Source: Pseudanabaena sp. (GTDB taxonomy: Bacteria > Cyanobacteriota > Cyanobacteriia > Pseudanabaenales > Pseudanabaenaceae). Taken from it: DNA of 64,000 nucleotides. Position numbers and translations under genes: made by a program. Location of the stretch: positions 91,998-155,997 of the forward strand of contig QBMK01000004.1 of the NCBI GenBank assembly GCA_003249035.1. The letters run 5' to 3'. Below the pieces are notes generated by a model. The model was not told where the DNA came from and did no database searches. It saw only the letters and a list, made by a program, of their open reading frames with translations. Shown here in pieces: positions 23,742 to 33,320 of the stretch (position 1 is its first letter; every line of letters begins with the position of its first letter).

Positions 23742-25829
23742 ATGGAAATAACATCTATAGATGCAAATCCACTAGTAATATCTCCAAGTGTAGATTCGCG
23801 TTCAGATGCAGGAGCAGATGCGAACCTATCAAGTTTGTCTAATAATCGATTGAGTGAGTATCCCAACGATCCAATTTTGGTGCGAGGGTCGTCACCGAAC
23901 ATTTTGACAGAAGAATTATCAGGGATAAAACTTTCACATACCAAGCAAAAAGGTGACTGCTTATATCTCTACAGTCAAGATCCAGAAGTAAACTGTGCAG
24001 CTAAGATCTTAGAAGCGATTGCACCAAGTACACAGGATCTAGAGCGTTCAGTTTTATTTGACGAAGGAATCCGCCGTCTTAAATTGCATGGTAATGCATG
24101 GGCGTTAGGACTAGATTTGCCGATCGCACCCTCTGCAATAGCCGCTGCCGAGATTATCGCCGCATTGCTTACGAGCTTCCGTCAAGACCTGCAACTTGCC
24201 CCAAGACTTGCCCCAACTAAGCTGAAGTTGCTATTACAAAACAATTGTCTGAATTTATTATGTGAGACGCGCATCCCTATTTTACAAGCAGAGATAGCAT
24301 TGCCTATGCTAAATATCTTGCGAAGCGTGAATGCCTCGGATCATTTTCAATCAGTAACTGTATCTAGTCGCGTCTTCGGAGAGAAAAAGCCTAGTTGGTC
24401 TTTTGAAATTGATTTGTTAGCGATCGGGAGCCAGAATCCAAATACTGAGGAACTTGCGGTTGTCGAAAATGAGCAAGATCGTAGCATTGAATTTATCGAC
24501 GAAGACAAAGAAGAACGCAATGCTTGGCAAAAATTAGGTGGATATACTGGAGCGAAACTACTTGCAGTTAGTCAGGCGATCGTTGGATTGAAATGGCTTG
24601 GGCAAACTGCACCAAAAATGCTCTCTTTACAAGCTTGTATAGCAAGTTTTGCAATTGGAATTGGTGCAACGATTGTCATTGATCGTACTCTCAGTAATTA
24701 CGAACAGACCGAGCAGCCTACCAAATTTGTTATTACCGATTCCAAAATTAATTTGCCTGTCAAAGCAAAAGACATTGTTGCTGAAAAAGGCATCAGCAAT
24801 AAACCTGCTCCCAATTTTAATATCGCTTTATTCAATGAAAAATTAGCCCTTCTTGATTGGCAGACCACCAATAAACAGCGATCGCCTGATATTTTAATCG
24901 TTGGTAGTTCAAGAGCCTTGCGCGGCATAGAACCAACTGTTTTAGAAAAAGCACTGATTAACAAAGGATTCAAAGACATAAGTGTCTTTAATCTTGGTAT
25001 TGATGGTGCAACCGCCAAAGTTGTGAATATCCAGCTCACCCAAATTTTGACTCGCCCTCAGTTACCGCGCATGATTATTTGGGCTGATGGATTGAGAGCT
25101 TTTAATAGTAATCGTAGCGATCTTACCTATGACGAAATCACTACATCAGTTGACTATAAACAATTGCAGACAAATCTAAAAAACAAAGATATCAATTCCG
25201 ATTCTTTGTCTGAGCAAACTGCGATCGCACCCAAATCCCCCAATCTGATCGCCCAATCCTTTGATCTTCTATTTACTACTTTTCCCAAACGGCAAGAAGT
25301 TCGGACTTCGCTAGTCAAGAAATTTGATCGTAATACGCATATGCTCAGCAACAGCGAAGCCTTAATCGCCGCAACAATGCCCAGCACCGTCACCGCTCTA
25401 GACCCCAAAGGCTTCGTCGCTTTTGATGTCACCTTCGATCCCAACACCTATTTCCAAAAGTTCCCGATGGTTCCAGGTGACTACGATCTTGACTATCGCA
25501 ACTTTGAAACCAATGGATCACAATTCGAGGCTTTTGCAAATGTAGTTGATTTTTGTCGCCGCAATAATATTGAGCTTTTAGTAGTGAATATGCCCTTACA
25601 TGCAACTTATCTCGATCAAATTCGCACGCGATTTGAAGCTAGTTTCAATGGCAGAATGAAAGAGATTGCCCTACGGGAAGGTTTTACCTATCTAGACCTG
25701 TCCCAAGCAATTCAAAATCAATCCGAGCTTTTTTCTGACCCAAGCCACTTAAATAAAAAAGGGGCGATCGCAATCTCGCAACTCCTTGCGCAAAACCCCA
25801 AAATTCGTTGGCAAGCTCTTAAGAAATAG
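23742..25829 (+). CDS. DUF1574 SGNH-hydrolase-like membrane protein
   Basis: This 695-residue protein has a cytoplasmic-looking N-terminal region (1-300), one hydrophobic segment at about 300-320 (CIASFAIGIGATIVI) and a C-terminal SGNH/GDSL-like domain, probably periplasmic. The domain carries DILIVGSSRALRG (block I serine) and DPSHLNKKG (block V Asp-x-x-His) near the end, as in DUF1574 and AlgJ/AlgX-like acyltransferases or esterases acting on polysaccharides. The enzymatic role is inferred from these motifs. The N-terminal 300 residues contain a segment (about 70-235) with no recognised domain. It precedes the pil operon by 280 bases. Confidence 0.75.
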   Translation: MEITSIDANPLVISPSVDSRSDAGADANLSSLSNNRLSEYPNDPILVRGSSPNILTEELSGIKLSHTKQKGDCLYLYSQDPEVNCAAKILEAIAPSTQDLERSVLFDEGIRRLKLHGNAWALGLDLPIAPSAIAAAEIIAALLTSFRQDLQLAPRLAPTKLKLLLQNNCLNLLCETRIPILQAEIALPMLNILRSVNASDHFQSVTVSSRVFGEKKPSWSFEIDLLAIGSQNPNTEELAVVENEQDRSIEFIDEDKEERNAWQKLGGYTGAKLLAVSQAIVGLKWLGQTAPKMLSLQACIASFAIGIGATIVIDRTLSNYEQTEQPTKFVITDSKINLPVKAKDIVAEKGISNKPAPNFNIALFNEKLALLDWQTTNKQRSPDILIVGSSRALRGIEPTVLEKALINKGFKDISVFNLGIDGATAKVVNIQLTQILTRPQLPRMIIWADGLRAFNSNRSDLTYDEITTSVDYKQLQTNLKNKDINSDSLSEQTAIAPKSPNLIAQSFDLLFTTFPKRQEVRTSLVKKFDRNTHMLSNSEALIAATMPSTVTALDPKGFVAFDVTFDPNTYFQKFPMVPGDYDLDYRNFETNGSQFEAFANVVDFCRRNNIELLVVNMPLHATYLDQIRTRFEASFNGRMKEIALREGFTYLDLSQAIQNQSELFSDPSHLNKKGAIAISQLLAQNPKIRWQALKK

Positions 25830-26109
25830 ACTCAAAGGAGATGCGCTTCGGAGCGCCACGACTACTTTGAGGCTTTGATGTTGTCATTATCTGACTGGCG
25901 ATCGCTATATTTAAAAAGCATTGAGCCATCTCGTAAATTTCTGACTTATTTTGTAAAACTATTAAACACTTGTGCTATTTTTGCCCAATATAGTTATGCA
26001 AACAGCTATGATCGCCTTAAGTTGCTTTGCAATCGCTCTTAAAATACTACTTTGCGATCGCAAAGATTTAATCTCACTTGGGTAACGAACTCTAAGGAAA
26101 TATTGGGCT

Positions 26110-28131
26110 ATGAATACATCAGATCAAGCACCAACCACTGCCACAAGCTTAAAAAGTAAGAGACTTGTGAAAGACATTACTAGACGGGGTGGTCGTACTC
26201 CATTCGAGACCAAACTGGTTCAAGCAGGACACGCCACTCCAGAACAGTTTGATCGTGCTGTCAAAGATAGCCAAGAACAGAATGTTCCATTCCTCAGCGT
26301 TCTAGAGCAAATTCTGGGACAGCAGCTCGCCCCAGACATTACCCGATATTACAAGCGCCAACAACTTTTTGAACTTCGTGTTCTTTATGGCATCGAACCA
26401 ATTGATCCTGCTGTTGAAATTGACAAGTTTGATATTTCTAACCTCAGCGCGTTACTCGATTCCAATATCATTCCTATTTCCAGTTGTCGAGACTGCGAGA
26501 TGTTGCCCCTAGTCAAGACCGAAAACAGCATCACGATAGCAGTTGTTTCGCCTGACAGCTATAAAGTCCAAAATGAGATCACACGAATCTTAAAAAATAT
26601 AACCGTTATCAAGCGAGTGATTGCTCGTGAGGATTTTCATCACATCTTTGATGAAATTATTCAATTTCAAGTAAATAAGAGCGCTAAGGCTGAAGGCGCA
26701 ATCAGCGATGATGATCTTCAAATTAAAGATGATGTTTTTAATGAAGATATCACTGACGCCGATCAAGGTGATGAGCTCATGGTGGGTGGCGAAAACTCTG
26801 CCCCAATTATCAGCCTTGTCGATAAAATTCTCGTTAAAGCTCTCAAAGAAGGATGTTCAGACATCCACATCGAGCCACAAGAAAAAGACCTTTGCATCCG
26901 TCTGCGTAAGGACGGCGTACTTCGAGAATACTTCTTTCTGAGTGAAGGCAAGCGCTTACCGCGTAATATCGTTAATGCAGTAATCTCACGATTCAAGATT
27001 ATCTCCAACTTGAATATTGCTGAAAAGCGAGTTCCCCAAGATGGCAAACTCAAACGCAACTTCCAAGGTCGGCGCGTAGACTTTCGTGTAAACACTTGCC
27101 CCACCCAAAACGGTGAAAAAGTAGTTTTGCGGATTCTGGATAACTCCAATACTCAACTTGGACTTAACAAACTGATCAGCGATCCCGAAAGCTTAGAACT
27201 GATGCAAAGCTTTGCCAAACGTCCATATGGACTGATTTTGGTTACAGGTCCCACTGGCTCAGGCAAAACCACCACCCTATACTCGACCCTTGCTGAATGT
27301 AATGACCCTGGAATCAACATCAGCACAGCCGAAGATCCTGTTGAATACAATTTGCCTGGGTTGACCCAATGCCAAGTGCTACGGGAAAAGGGCATGACCT
27401 TTGCCAGTATTCTCCGAGCTTTCTTACGTCAAGATCCAGACGTAATTCTTGTTGGGGAAACGCGAGATGCGGAAACTGCTAAAACTGCGATCGAGGCTGC
27501 ATTAACTGGACACTTAGTTCTCACCACATTACATACTAACGACGCACCTAGCAGTATTGCTCGTCTCGAAGAAATGGGAGTGGAGCCATTTATGGCAAGC
27601 ACCGCCATTATCGGTGTTCTCGCTCAACGCCTCCTTCGCCGAATTTGTGACAACTGCCGCATCCCCTATAACCCTAGCCAAGAAGAACTCGATCGCTTCG
27701 GTCTACCCAGCAGCGACCTCGAAAAGACTTTCTACCGCGCGAACATCGTCAATCGTGAAGCCATGCTTCCGGGACAACGAGTCTGTCCAAAATGTAGCGG
27801 TTCTGGCTATAAAGGTCGTGCAGGTGTGTACGAGATCATGAAAATGACCGAACGCTTGCAAAGTGCAATCAACAAAGGAGCAACCACAGAAGTAATCAAA
27901 GAGATTGCTGTCCAAGAAGGGATGAAAACTCTCATGGCGTATGCTTTCGATCTGGTCAGAAATGGTGCAACCACACTTGATGAGGTTTTACGAGTCGTCT
28001 ATACCGACAAGGGGCGAGAAGCTGAAGAACGTGCCCGACGAGGTAAAGGACTGGAATGTGACAACTGTGATGCTATGCTCACACCCGAAACAATTGAATG
28101 CCCTTACTGCACCACACCTAGAACCTTCTAG
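26110..28131 (+). CDS. pilB: Type IV pilus extension ATPase PilB
   Basis: This 673-residue GspE/PilB ATPase powers pilus assembly for motility and DNA uptake. Residues 30-190 are the N-terminal MshEN-type region; the ATPase core shows Walker A GPTGSGKTTT near 380, the Asp and His boxes (EDPVEY, LRQDPDVILVGE, TTLHTND) and the tetracysteine zinc site CDNC...CPKC at about 514-563. A further CDNC...CPYC pair at the extreme C-terminus (about 650-668) looks like a second zinc ribbon. It is the first gene of pilB-pilT-pilC. Confidence 0.96.
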   Translation: MNTSDQAPTTATSLKSKRLVKDITRRGGRTPFETKLVQAGHATPEQFDRAVKDSQEQNVPFLSVLEQILGQQLAPDITRYYKRQQLFELRVLYGIEPIDPAVEIDKFDISNLSALLDSNIIPISSCRDCEMLPLVKTENSITIAVVSPDSYKVQNEITRILKNITVIKRVIAREDFHHIFDEIIQFQVNKSAKAEGAISDDDLQIKDDVFNEDITDADQGDELMVGGENSAPIISLVDKILVKALKEGCSDIHIEPQEKDLCIRLRKDGVLREYFFLSEGKRLPRNIVNAVISRFKIISNLNIAEKRVPQDGKLKRNFQGRRVDFRVNTCPTQNGEKVVLRILDNSNTQLGLNKLISDPESLELMQSFAKRPYGLILVTGPTGSGKTTTLYSTLAECNDPGINISTAEDPVEYNLPGLTQCQVLREKGMTFASILRAFLRQDPDVILVGETRDAETAKTAIEAALTGHLVLTTLHTNDAPSSIARLEEMGVEPFMASTAIIGVLAQRLLRRICDNCRIPYNPSQEELDRFGLPSSDLEKTFYRANIVNREAMLPGQRVCPKCSGSGYKGRAGVYEIMKMTERLQSAINKGATTEVIKEIAVQEGMKTLMAYAFDLVRNGATTLDEVLRVVYTDKGREAEERARRGKGLECDNCDAMLTPETIECPYCTTPRTF

Positions 28132-28176
28132 ATCAGTATTTGAAATTTGTGTTTCGCGCTGGGCTCAAATACTGAT
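28132..28176 (+). repeat. Hairpin between pilB and pilT
   Basis: ATCAGTATTTG / CAAATACTGAT arms with a 23-base loop containing GCGC begin one base after the pilB stop. It could trim or attenuate the message. Confidence 0.55.
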
Positions 28177-28278
28177 AACTTTACTAGATTATTTTTAAAG
28201 TTTGCGTGAAGCGCAGTTTTTATAAGCAACATAGGGAATCATGAACTTACTAGTATTAGATCAGGAGAATAGCTCGCT

Positions 28279-29439
28279 ATGGTAATGGATTACATCATTG
28301 AAGACTTGATGGAAGAGGTTGTAGAACGCAAAGGTTCTGACATTCATATCTCCGCAGGCTTGCCCCCTTACATGCGCATCAACGGTCACCTCACCCGCAC
28401 CGATCGCGACCCTCTTACCCCTGAGGAATGTCAGCGTTTGATTTTTGCAATGCTCAATAACAATCAACGCAAAGCTCTAGAACAAAACTGGGAGTTAGAC
28501 TGCTCCTATGGTGTTAAGGGACTAGCCAGATTTCGGGTCAATGTTTACAAAGATCGGGGAACCTATGCCGCTTGCCTGAGGGCTCTATCTTCCAAAATCC
28601 CCGACATGGATGATCTCAACTTGCCGCCAATTGTACGCGAGCTTAGCGAAAAGCCACGCGGACTAGTGCTAGTAACTGGCCCAACTGGTTCAGGAAAAAC
28701 CACCACCTTGGCAGCGATGATTCAAACGATCAACAAAACCCGTGCCGAGCATATTCTCACTGTTGAAGATCCGATTGAGTTTGTCTATGAATCAGTAAAA
28801 AGTGTTATTCACCAACGCCAAGTCGGGGAAGATACTAAGACCTTTGCTAATGCACTAAAAGCAGCTCTTCGTGAAGATCCAGATGTAATTCTCGTAGGCG
28901 AAATGCGCGACTTAGAAACGATTCAGCTAGCCGTATCCGCCGCTGAAACAGGACACCTCGTATTTGGTACATTGCATACCAGCTCTGCTTCCCAGACCGT
29001 AGACCGTATGGTAGATGTATTTCCACCAGAGCAACAAGGTCAAATTCGGGTGCAACTCTCTAACTCTCTAGTTGCGGTATTAAGCCAAACCCTTGTGCAA
29101 AGACATAATCCTCAACCCGGGCAATTTGGACGAGTAATGGCTCAGGAAATTATGGTGGTTACACCCGCGATTGCAAACCTAATTCGAGAAGGTAAAACCG
29201 CACAGATGTATGGCTTTATCCAAACGGGTGGTAAAGAATCTATGCAAACCCTTGAATCGGTTTTAGCGAAGCTATATATGGATGGTGACATTACCTTTGA
29301 ATCTGCGATGTCAAAGACTTCTCGACCTGAAGAGTTATTGCGCGTGGTTGGGCCCAACCCTGCCCCTGTGATGAAACGAAAAGCAACTGGAGATTTACGA
29401 GCGCCAGACATGATCAAGTCGCGATCAATTAGTGGTTAG
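28279..29439 (+). CDS. pilT: Type IV pilus retraction ATPase PilT
   Basis: This 386-residue hexameric ATPase depolymerises the pilus and drives twitching motility. Walker A is GPTGSGKTTT near residue 134; VEDPIEFVY, ALREDPDVILVGEMRD (Walker B), TLHTSSA and the PilT-specific AIRNLIRE-like motif (AIANLIREGK) are present. It is somewhat longer than E. coli-type PilT because of a basic C-terminal tail. It sits between pilB and pilC, as in Synechocystis. Confidence 0.95.
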   Translation: MVMDYIIEDLMEEVVERKGSDIHISAGLPPYMRINGHLTRTDRDPLTPEECQRLIFAMLNNNQRKALEQNWELDCSYGVKGLARFRVNVYKDRGTYAACLRALSSKIPDMDDLNLPPIVRELSEKPRGLVLVTGPTGSGKTTTLAAMIQTINKTRAEHILTVEDPIEFVYESVKSVIHQRQVGEDTKTFANALKAALREDPDVILVGEMRDLETIQLAVSAAETGHLVFGTLHTSSASQTVDRMVDVFPPEQQGQIRVQLSNSLVAVLSQTLVQRHNPQPGQFGRVMAQEIMVVTPAIANLIREGKTAQMYGFIQTGGKESMQTLESVLAKLYMDGDITFESAMSKTSRPEELLRVVGPNPAPVMKRKATGDLRAPDMIKSRSISG

Positions 29440-29482
29440 TCTATAGTTCTTTATCCCTAATTCTTATTAAAGAGGTTCAATT

Positions 29483-30691
29483 ATGGCGAAGTTTCAGGCA
29501 AATCTCAAAGATTCCAAAGGTAAGGCGGTACAGCAAACCATGGTTGCAGTATCCCTCAAGGAAGCCCGCGACACTTGGAAACAAAAAGGCTTTTATGTTC
29601 AAGATGTTAAAGAGGTAAAGGGCGGTTTTGACTTTGCTGCCTTTACTTTGAAAAAGGTTACAGTCAAGGACTTAGCCTTGTTTTCAAGACAATTAGCAAC
29701 CTTGGTTAATGCTGGTGTTTCGATGGTGCGTGGTTTGGGCGTTATGTGCGATCAATGCGCAAATCCTAGGCTCAAAATTGCCCTCACCGAAGTTCTTGAC
29801 GATGTGCAGCAAGGTACTAACTTTTCTGATGCGCTGCGTAAGCACCCGAAGGTCTTTGACAAATTGTATTGTGCAATGGTGCAGGCGGGTGAAACGGGTG
29901 GTGTACTAGATGATGTTTTAGCTCGTCTAGCAACATTACTCGAAGATTCGGCACGCTTGAATAATCAGATCAAATCGGCGATGACTTATCCAATTGTAGT
30001 TTCATCGATCGCAGTTTTAATCTTCTTAGCGATGTGTATTTTTATCATTCCTGTGTTTGATGGGGTTTTTAAGAGCTTGGGTGGTGAGTTACCAGCATTT
30101 ACCCAAATATTGGTGAATATCAGTAACTTTTTAAAGAGTGAGAAGATATTTATTATTCCAGCTGTAATCTTTGCGATTGTATTTGTCTATAAGCGCGTCT
30201 ACGCAACTCCTGCTGGACAACTATACCTTGATGGTGTTTTCTTGAAATTGCCCTTGTTTGGCGATCTCGTAGTTAAAACTGCGGTTGCTCGATTTGCGCG
30301 GACTTTTGGTTCACTCTCTCGTGCAGGTGTGCCAATTTTGGCTTCGCTCGAAATTACGGCTGAGACCGCAGGTAATCTGGTGATTTCTAATGCGATCGAC
30401 TCTGCGCGAAATGCCGTAAGAGAAGGTGGTCAAATTGCTCCTGCAATGGAAAAAACGGAAGTATTTCCTGTAATGGCTTTGCAAATGGTCAGCATCGGTG
30501 AAGAAACTGGTGAAATCGACAAGATGCTTATGAAAGTCGCTGACTTTTATGAAAATGAAGTCGAAGAAGCAGTTAAGGCACTAACAAGTTTGATGGAACC
30601 ATTAATGATCGTCGTCTTGGGCGGCATGGTTGGTTCGATTATCGTCGGGATGTACTTACCGATCTTCTCAATTATGGACAAGATCAAATAG
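29483..30691 (+). CDS. pilC: Type IV pilus inner-membrane platform protein PilC
   Basis: This 402-residue GspF/PilC protein has two repeated helical cytoplasmic domains (residues 60-190 and 265-385, with FSRQLATLVNAGVSM and FARTFGSLSRAGVPI) and three membrane segments near 165-190, 215-235 and 370-395. It couples the PilB and PilT motors to pilin assembly. It is last in the operon, 43 bases after pilT, and is followed by a palindrome and a terminator. Confidence 0.95.
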   Translation: MAKFQANLKDSKGKAVQQTMVAVSLKEARDTWKQKGFYVQDVKEVKGGFDFAAFTLKKVTVKDLALFSRQLATLVNAGVSMVRGLGVMCDQCANPRLKIALTEVLDDVQQGTNFSDALRKHPKVFDKLYCAMVQAGETGGVLDDVLARLATLLEDSARLNNQIKSAMTYPIVVSSIAVLIFLAMCIFIIPVFDGVFKSLGGELPAFTQILVNISNFLKSEKIFIIPAVIFAIVFVYKRVYATPAGQLYLDGVFLKLPLFGDLVVKTAVARFARTFGSLSRAGVPILASLEITAETAGNLVISNAIDSARNAVREGGQIAPAMEKTEVFPVMALQMVSIGEETGEIDKMLMKVADFYENEVEEAVKALTSLMEPLMIVVLGGMVGSIIVGMYLPIFSIMDKIK

Positions 30692-30720
30692 TATAACCAT
30701 TGATATTCGTAAAACCCCAA

Positions 30721-30761
30721 AAAATATAAGAGTTGGCGCTTTGCGCCGACTCTTATATTTT
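30721..30761. repeat. Palindromic hairpin after pilC, GCGC-TTT-GCGC apex
   Basis: Nineteen-base arms (AAAATATAAGAGTTGGCGC) with one mismatch and loop TTT, 30 bases after pilC. Confidence 0.7.
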
Positions 30762-30771
30762 GACTATAACT

Positions 30772-30798
30772 AAAAAGCCCTGCTCAGCAGGGCTTTTT
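30772..30798. terminator. Bidirectional terminator between pilC and miaA
   Basis: AAAAAGCCCTGC / GCAGGGCTTTTT around TCA, with A and T runs on both sides. It reaches the miaA stop codon. Confidence 0.9.
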
Positions 30799-31697
30799 TA
30801 TAGGAGTGAGATCGCCTCTTCCCAACTACTTCCCGATCGCAACCAATAGATTGGTAAATCGCCATTCCCCGAACCGCGAAACCATGTGCGCTGACGTTTA
30901 GCAAATTGGCAAGTATGCGTCACGGTTAATAACTTGGCAGTTTCCAGATCAGTCTTCTTGGCTAAATAATCGGACATTTCGCCATAGCCCAAAGTTTTTA
31001 AAAGCGGCAAATCTGCACCATAACGGTTTTGTAAATCGCGAATCTCATCAAGCCAGCCACTTTCTAGCATTTGCTCGGTGCGATCGCTAACTAACTTGCG
31101 ATAAACATCCAGATCCTCACAATCCAGACCAATTTGCATAATGGGATAACTAGGAGGCTGCTCACATTGTTGTGATGATAGAGGCTTCCCTGTTACATAA
31201 AAAACCTCTAGCGATCGCAAAGTTCTAATTTGATCGTTAGCATGAATTTTGCTAGCTCCTGCAGGATCGACTTGCTGCAAAATCTGATAGCAATAATTTT
31301 GTCCTAATTCCTCAAATTGCAATCTCAGGTCAGGCTGCGGCGGTACTTTTGGGATTTTTAAACCTGCGGTAATCGCCTTAATATATAAACCAGAACCACC
31401 AACTAAGATTGGTGTGACTCCTTCAGCATGGAACTTAGCAATTAGAGTTTGAGCTTGAGCTTGATAATCAGCAAGGGTCAAGGTTGTATCTGGTTCGGCA
31501 ATATCGATTAAATAATGCGGAACTTGTTGTTGTTCTTCTAAATTTGGTTTTGCCGTGCCAATATCAAAATGGCGATAAACTTGTCGCGAATCGGCGCTTA
31601 AAATTGGTGAATTCAGATGTTTGGCAATGGTGATCGCTAACCTCGTTTTTCCTGTTGCTGTTGCCCCCAAAACTACAATCAAACCGCATGAATGCAT
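30798..31697 (-). CDS. miaA: tRNA dimethylallyltransferase
   Basis: This 299-residue enzyme adds an isopentenyl group to A37 of tRNAs that read UNN codons. The P-loop GATATGKT is near the N-terminus, followed by the DSRQVYRHFDIGTAKP motif, HYLIDI and GGSGLYIKA, all characteristic of MiaA; the tRNA-gripping QFAKRQRTWFR motif lies near the C-terminus. It lies two bases downstream of the nuclease-like gene on the same strand, so the two are cotranscribed. Confidence 0.95.
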   Translation of the reverse strand: MHSCGLIVVLGATATGKTRLAITIAKHLNSPILSADSRQVYRHFDIGTAKPNLEEQQQVPHYLIDIAEPDTTLTLADYQAQAQTLIAKFHAEGVTPILVGGSGLYIKAITAGLKIPKVPPQPDLRLQFEELGQNYCYQILQQVDPAGASKIHANDQIRTLRSLEVFYVTGKPLSSQQCEQPPSYPIMQIGLDCEDLDVYRKLVSDRTEQMLESGWLDEIRDLQNRYGADLPLLKTLGYGEMSDYLAKKTDLETAKLLTVTHTCQFAKRQRTWFRGSGNGDLPIYWLRSGSSWEEAISLL

Positions 31698-31699
31698 GA

Positions 31700-32281
31700 C
31701 TAATTACCCAACTGGCGGCGAAAGTCCCTAGGACTAAGGCGTAAAGGATTTTGGGTATCCCAAATTCCTAGCTCTTGCAATCTTGCTTTAGTTTGGGCGC
31801 GACTGATCCTTGCGTCATACTTGACATTGGGCGAATAGGAATCAGCGATCGCTAGTCCCTCGGACACCAAATATTGATTAACTAATAAATTATCTTTCCA
31901 AATATAAGCAAGCAAGCGATCGGAGTTATCTTTTTGCTTTACATCAAACTCTAAAATCACTTTCTGCTCTTTAATGAGATCCGACAAACGCTGACGAGCG
32001 CGATCGCCCCAAGGAGTTTGTTCTTTGAGTGGTGCACTAATTCCTAACAATCGCACCCGTTGCACAGTTGCATTGGGATTACTTACAATTGAGGCTTCTA
32101 CGGTCTGCCCACTGACAACCCGATTAATGATCCATAACTCACCATTTACTTTTTCCTTGGGTTGCGTAAAGGTAATCGCCATATTTGCGATCACCAAAAA
32201 GGCAATCAATAGCACAACCAAAATAAATAAACGCGGTGGGGACTTAGCGATCACGTCTTTTTTTTCTGTTGTAGAGTTCAT
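31700..32281 (-). CDS. Membrane-anchored thermonuclease-like (SNase) protein
   Basis: From the ATG at 32281 this is a 193-residue protein with an N-terminal membrane anchor (PPRLFILVVLLIAFLVIANM) and an SNase-fold domain (residues 45-170) facing outside. SNase landmarks are RVRLLGISAP, GDRARQRLSDL and LVSEGLAIAD. The usual catalytic R-D-E-R set is only partly visible: D in the first loop is replaced (VVSGQTVEA), so activity is uncertain. A TTG at 32302 would extend it by seven residues. It is followed at once by miaA. Confidence 0.78.
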   Translation of the reverse strand: MNSTTEKKDVIAKSPPRLFILVVLLIAFLVIANMAITFTQPKEKVNGELWIINRVVSGQTVEASIVSNPNATVQRVRLLGISAPLKEQTPWGDRARQRLSDLIKEQKVILEFDVKQKDNSDRLLAYIWKDNLLVNQYLVSEGLAIADSYSPNVKYDARISRAQTKARLQELGIWDTQNPLRLSPRDFRRQLGN

Positions 32282-32335
32282 AGACTGTGCTGCATAATTC
32301 AAAATTTAAAGGGCGCAAAGCGTCCTTTAAACAAT

Positions 32336-32707
32336 TTAGTCATGATCAATGGGAATAGCAAATTGAAACCAGCGACGTTTGCGCTTGGCAAAAAAGTTAC
32401 CGAACTGTAACCGATAAACTTCATCCTCGTCTTGAGTTTCCAGATCTAAGTCTGAATTAGCGTAACTCGAACAAATCAGCGCATATCCTTCATCCTGCAA
32501 TGATTTGGATAAACCGATCACTTCGTGCTGATCTATTTTTCCTGCCTTGACCCTCATCGCACAAGCAGTACAAGCACCATTCAAACAGGAAAAAGGCAGG
32601 TTAATACCTTGATCTTCTAAAGAATCAAGAATATAGCGATCGCCTTCGATATCAGCTTCGTAGACTTTATCCTTTTGGCGATCGTGAATACGAATGTGAT
32701 AGGACAT
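32336..32707 (-). CDS. 2Fe-2S ferredoxin with C-terminal extension
   Basis: This 123-residue protein is a plant-type ferredoxin. The cluster ligands are C41, C46, C49 and C79 (FSCLNGACTACAM and LICSS). About 20 residues beyond the normal end form a basic tail (KRKRRWFQFAIP), as in the extended ferredoxins found besides petF in cyanobacteria. It probably carries electrons to a dedicated partner rather than photosystem I. leuD lies directly upstream on the same strand, five bases away; LeuCD is an Fe-S enzyme but a functional link is only suggested by position. Confidence 0.88.
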   Translation of the reverse strand: MSYHIRIHDRQKDKVYEADIEGDRYILDSLEDQGINLPFSCLNGACTACAMRVKAGKIDQHEVIGLSKSLQDEGYALICSSYANSDLDLETQDEDEVYRLQFGNFFAKRKRRWFQFAIPIDHD

Positions 32708-32712
32708 AGGTT

Positions 32713-33261
32713 TTACACACGAGTAGGAATCATGCCCGTTAACCGCGCATAATCAAATAATCCGCCTGCATCAATAACAGGTCGGACATCGCCGAGGGAT
32801 TTCAATGCGAAAGTTTCGCCAGTCGTCTCATTAGTAATGAGATTGTTATCGAAATCAATGGTTGCTTCTTCCCCAGTTTTGAAGCGCTTAACCAAACAAT
32901 CAACCGATTCCCAAGGATATAACTCACCTGTTGCAGTGCAGTTACGGAAGAAAATTCTGGCATAGGACTGAGCAACTACAGCATCTAGTCCTGCTGCGCC
33001 AAGTGCGATCGGTGCATGTTCTCTTGAAGAGCCGCAACCAAAATTTTCACCCGCAACAATAATTGAATAAATCGTTTTGCTTTCGCCTTCAGGAATAAAG
33101 CGATCGTAGCGATCGGGAAGCCCAATCATTGCATAGCTGCCAAGTTTCTCATACTCATCAGGTTTTGATGGTACAAGTGTGAGATATTCCGCAGGAATAA
33201 TTTGATCAGTGTCAATATTGTCATCCAAGACAAATACTTTGCCTTTAATTGTCTTACTCAT
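32713..33261 (-). CDS. leuD: 3-Isopropylmalate dehydratase small subunit
   Basis: This 182-residue swivel-domain subunit of isopropylmalate isomerase acts in leucine synthesis. DDNIDTDQIIPAEYL near the start and GENFGCGSSREHAPIAL in the middle are the family's substrate-specificity and active-site motifs. The length fits the short archaeal/cyanobacterial type. The large subunit leuC is not in the window. It is cotranscribed with the ferredoxin gene that follows it. Confidence 0.92.
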   Translation of the reverse strand: MSKTIKGKVFVLDDNIDTDQIIPAEYLTLVPSKPDEYEKLGSYAMIGLPDRYDRFIPEGESKTIYSIIVAGENFGCGSSREHAPIALGAAGLDAVVAQSYARIFFRNCTATGELYPWESVDCLVKRFKTGEEATIDFDNNLITNETTGETFALKSLGDVRPVIDAGGLFDYARLTGMIPTRV

Positions 33262-33320
33262 AATCTTCGTTTATAAACTGCTGGTTAAACAGAAAGAGCG
33301 CTTGGAGATCTTTCTGCTGT

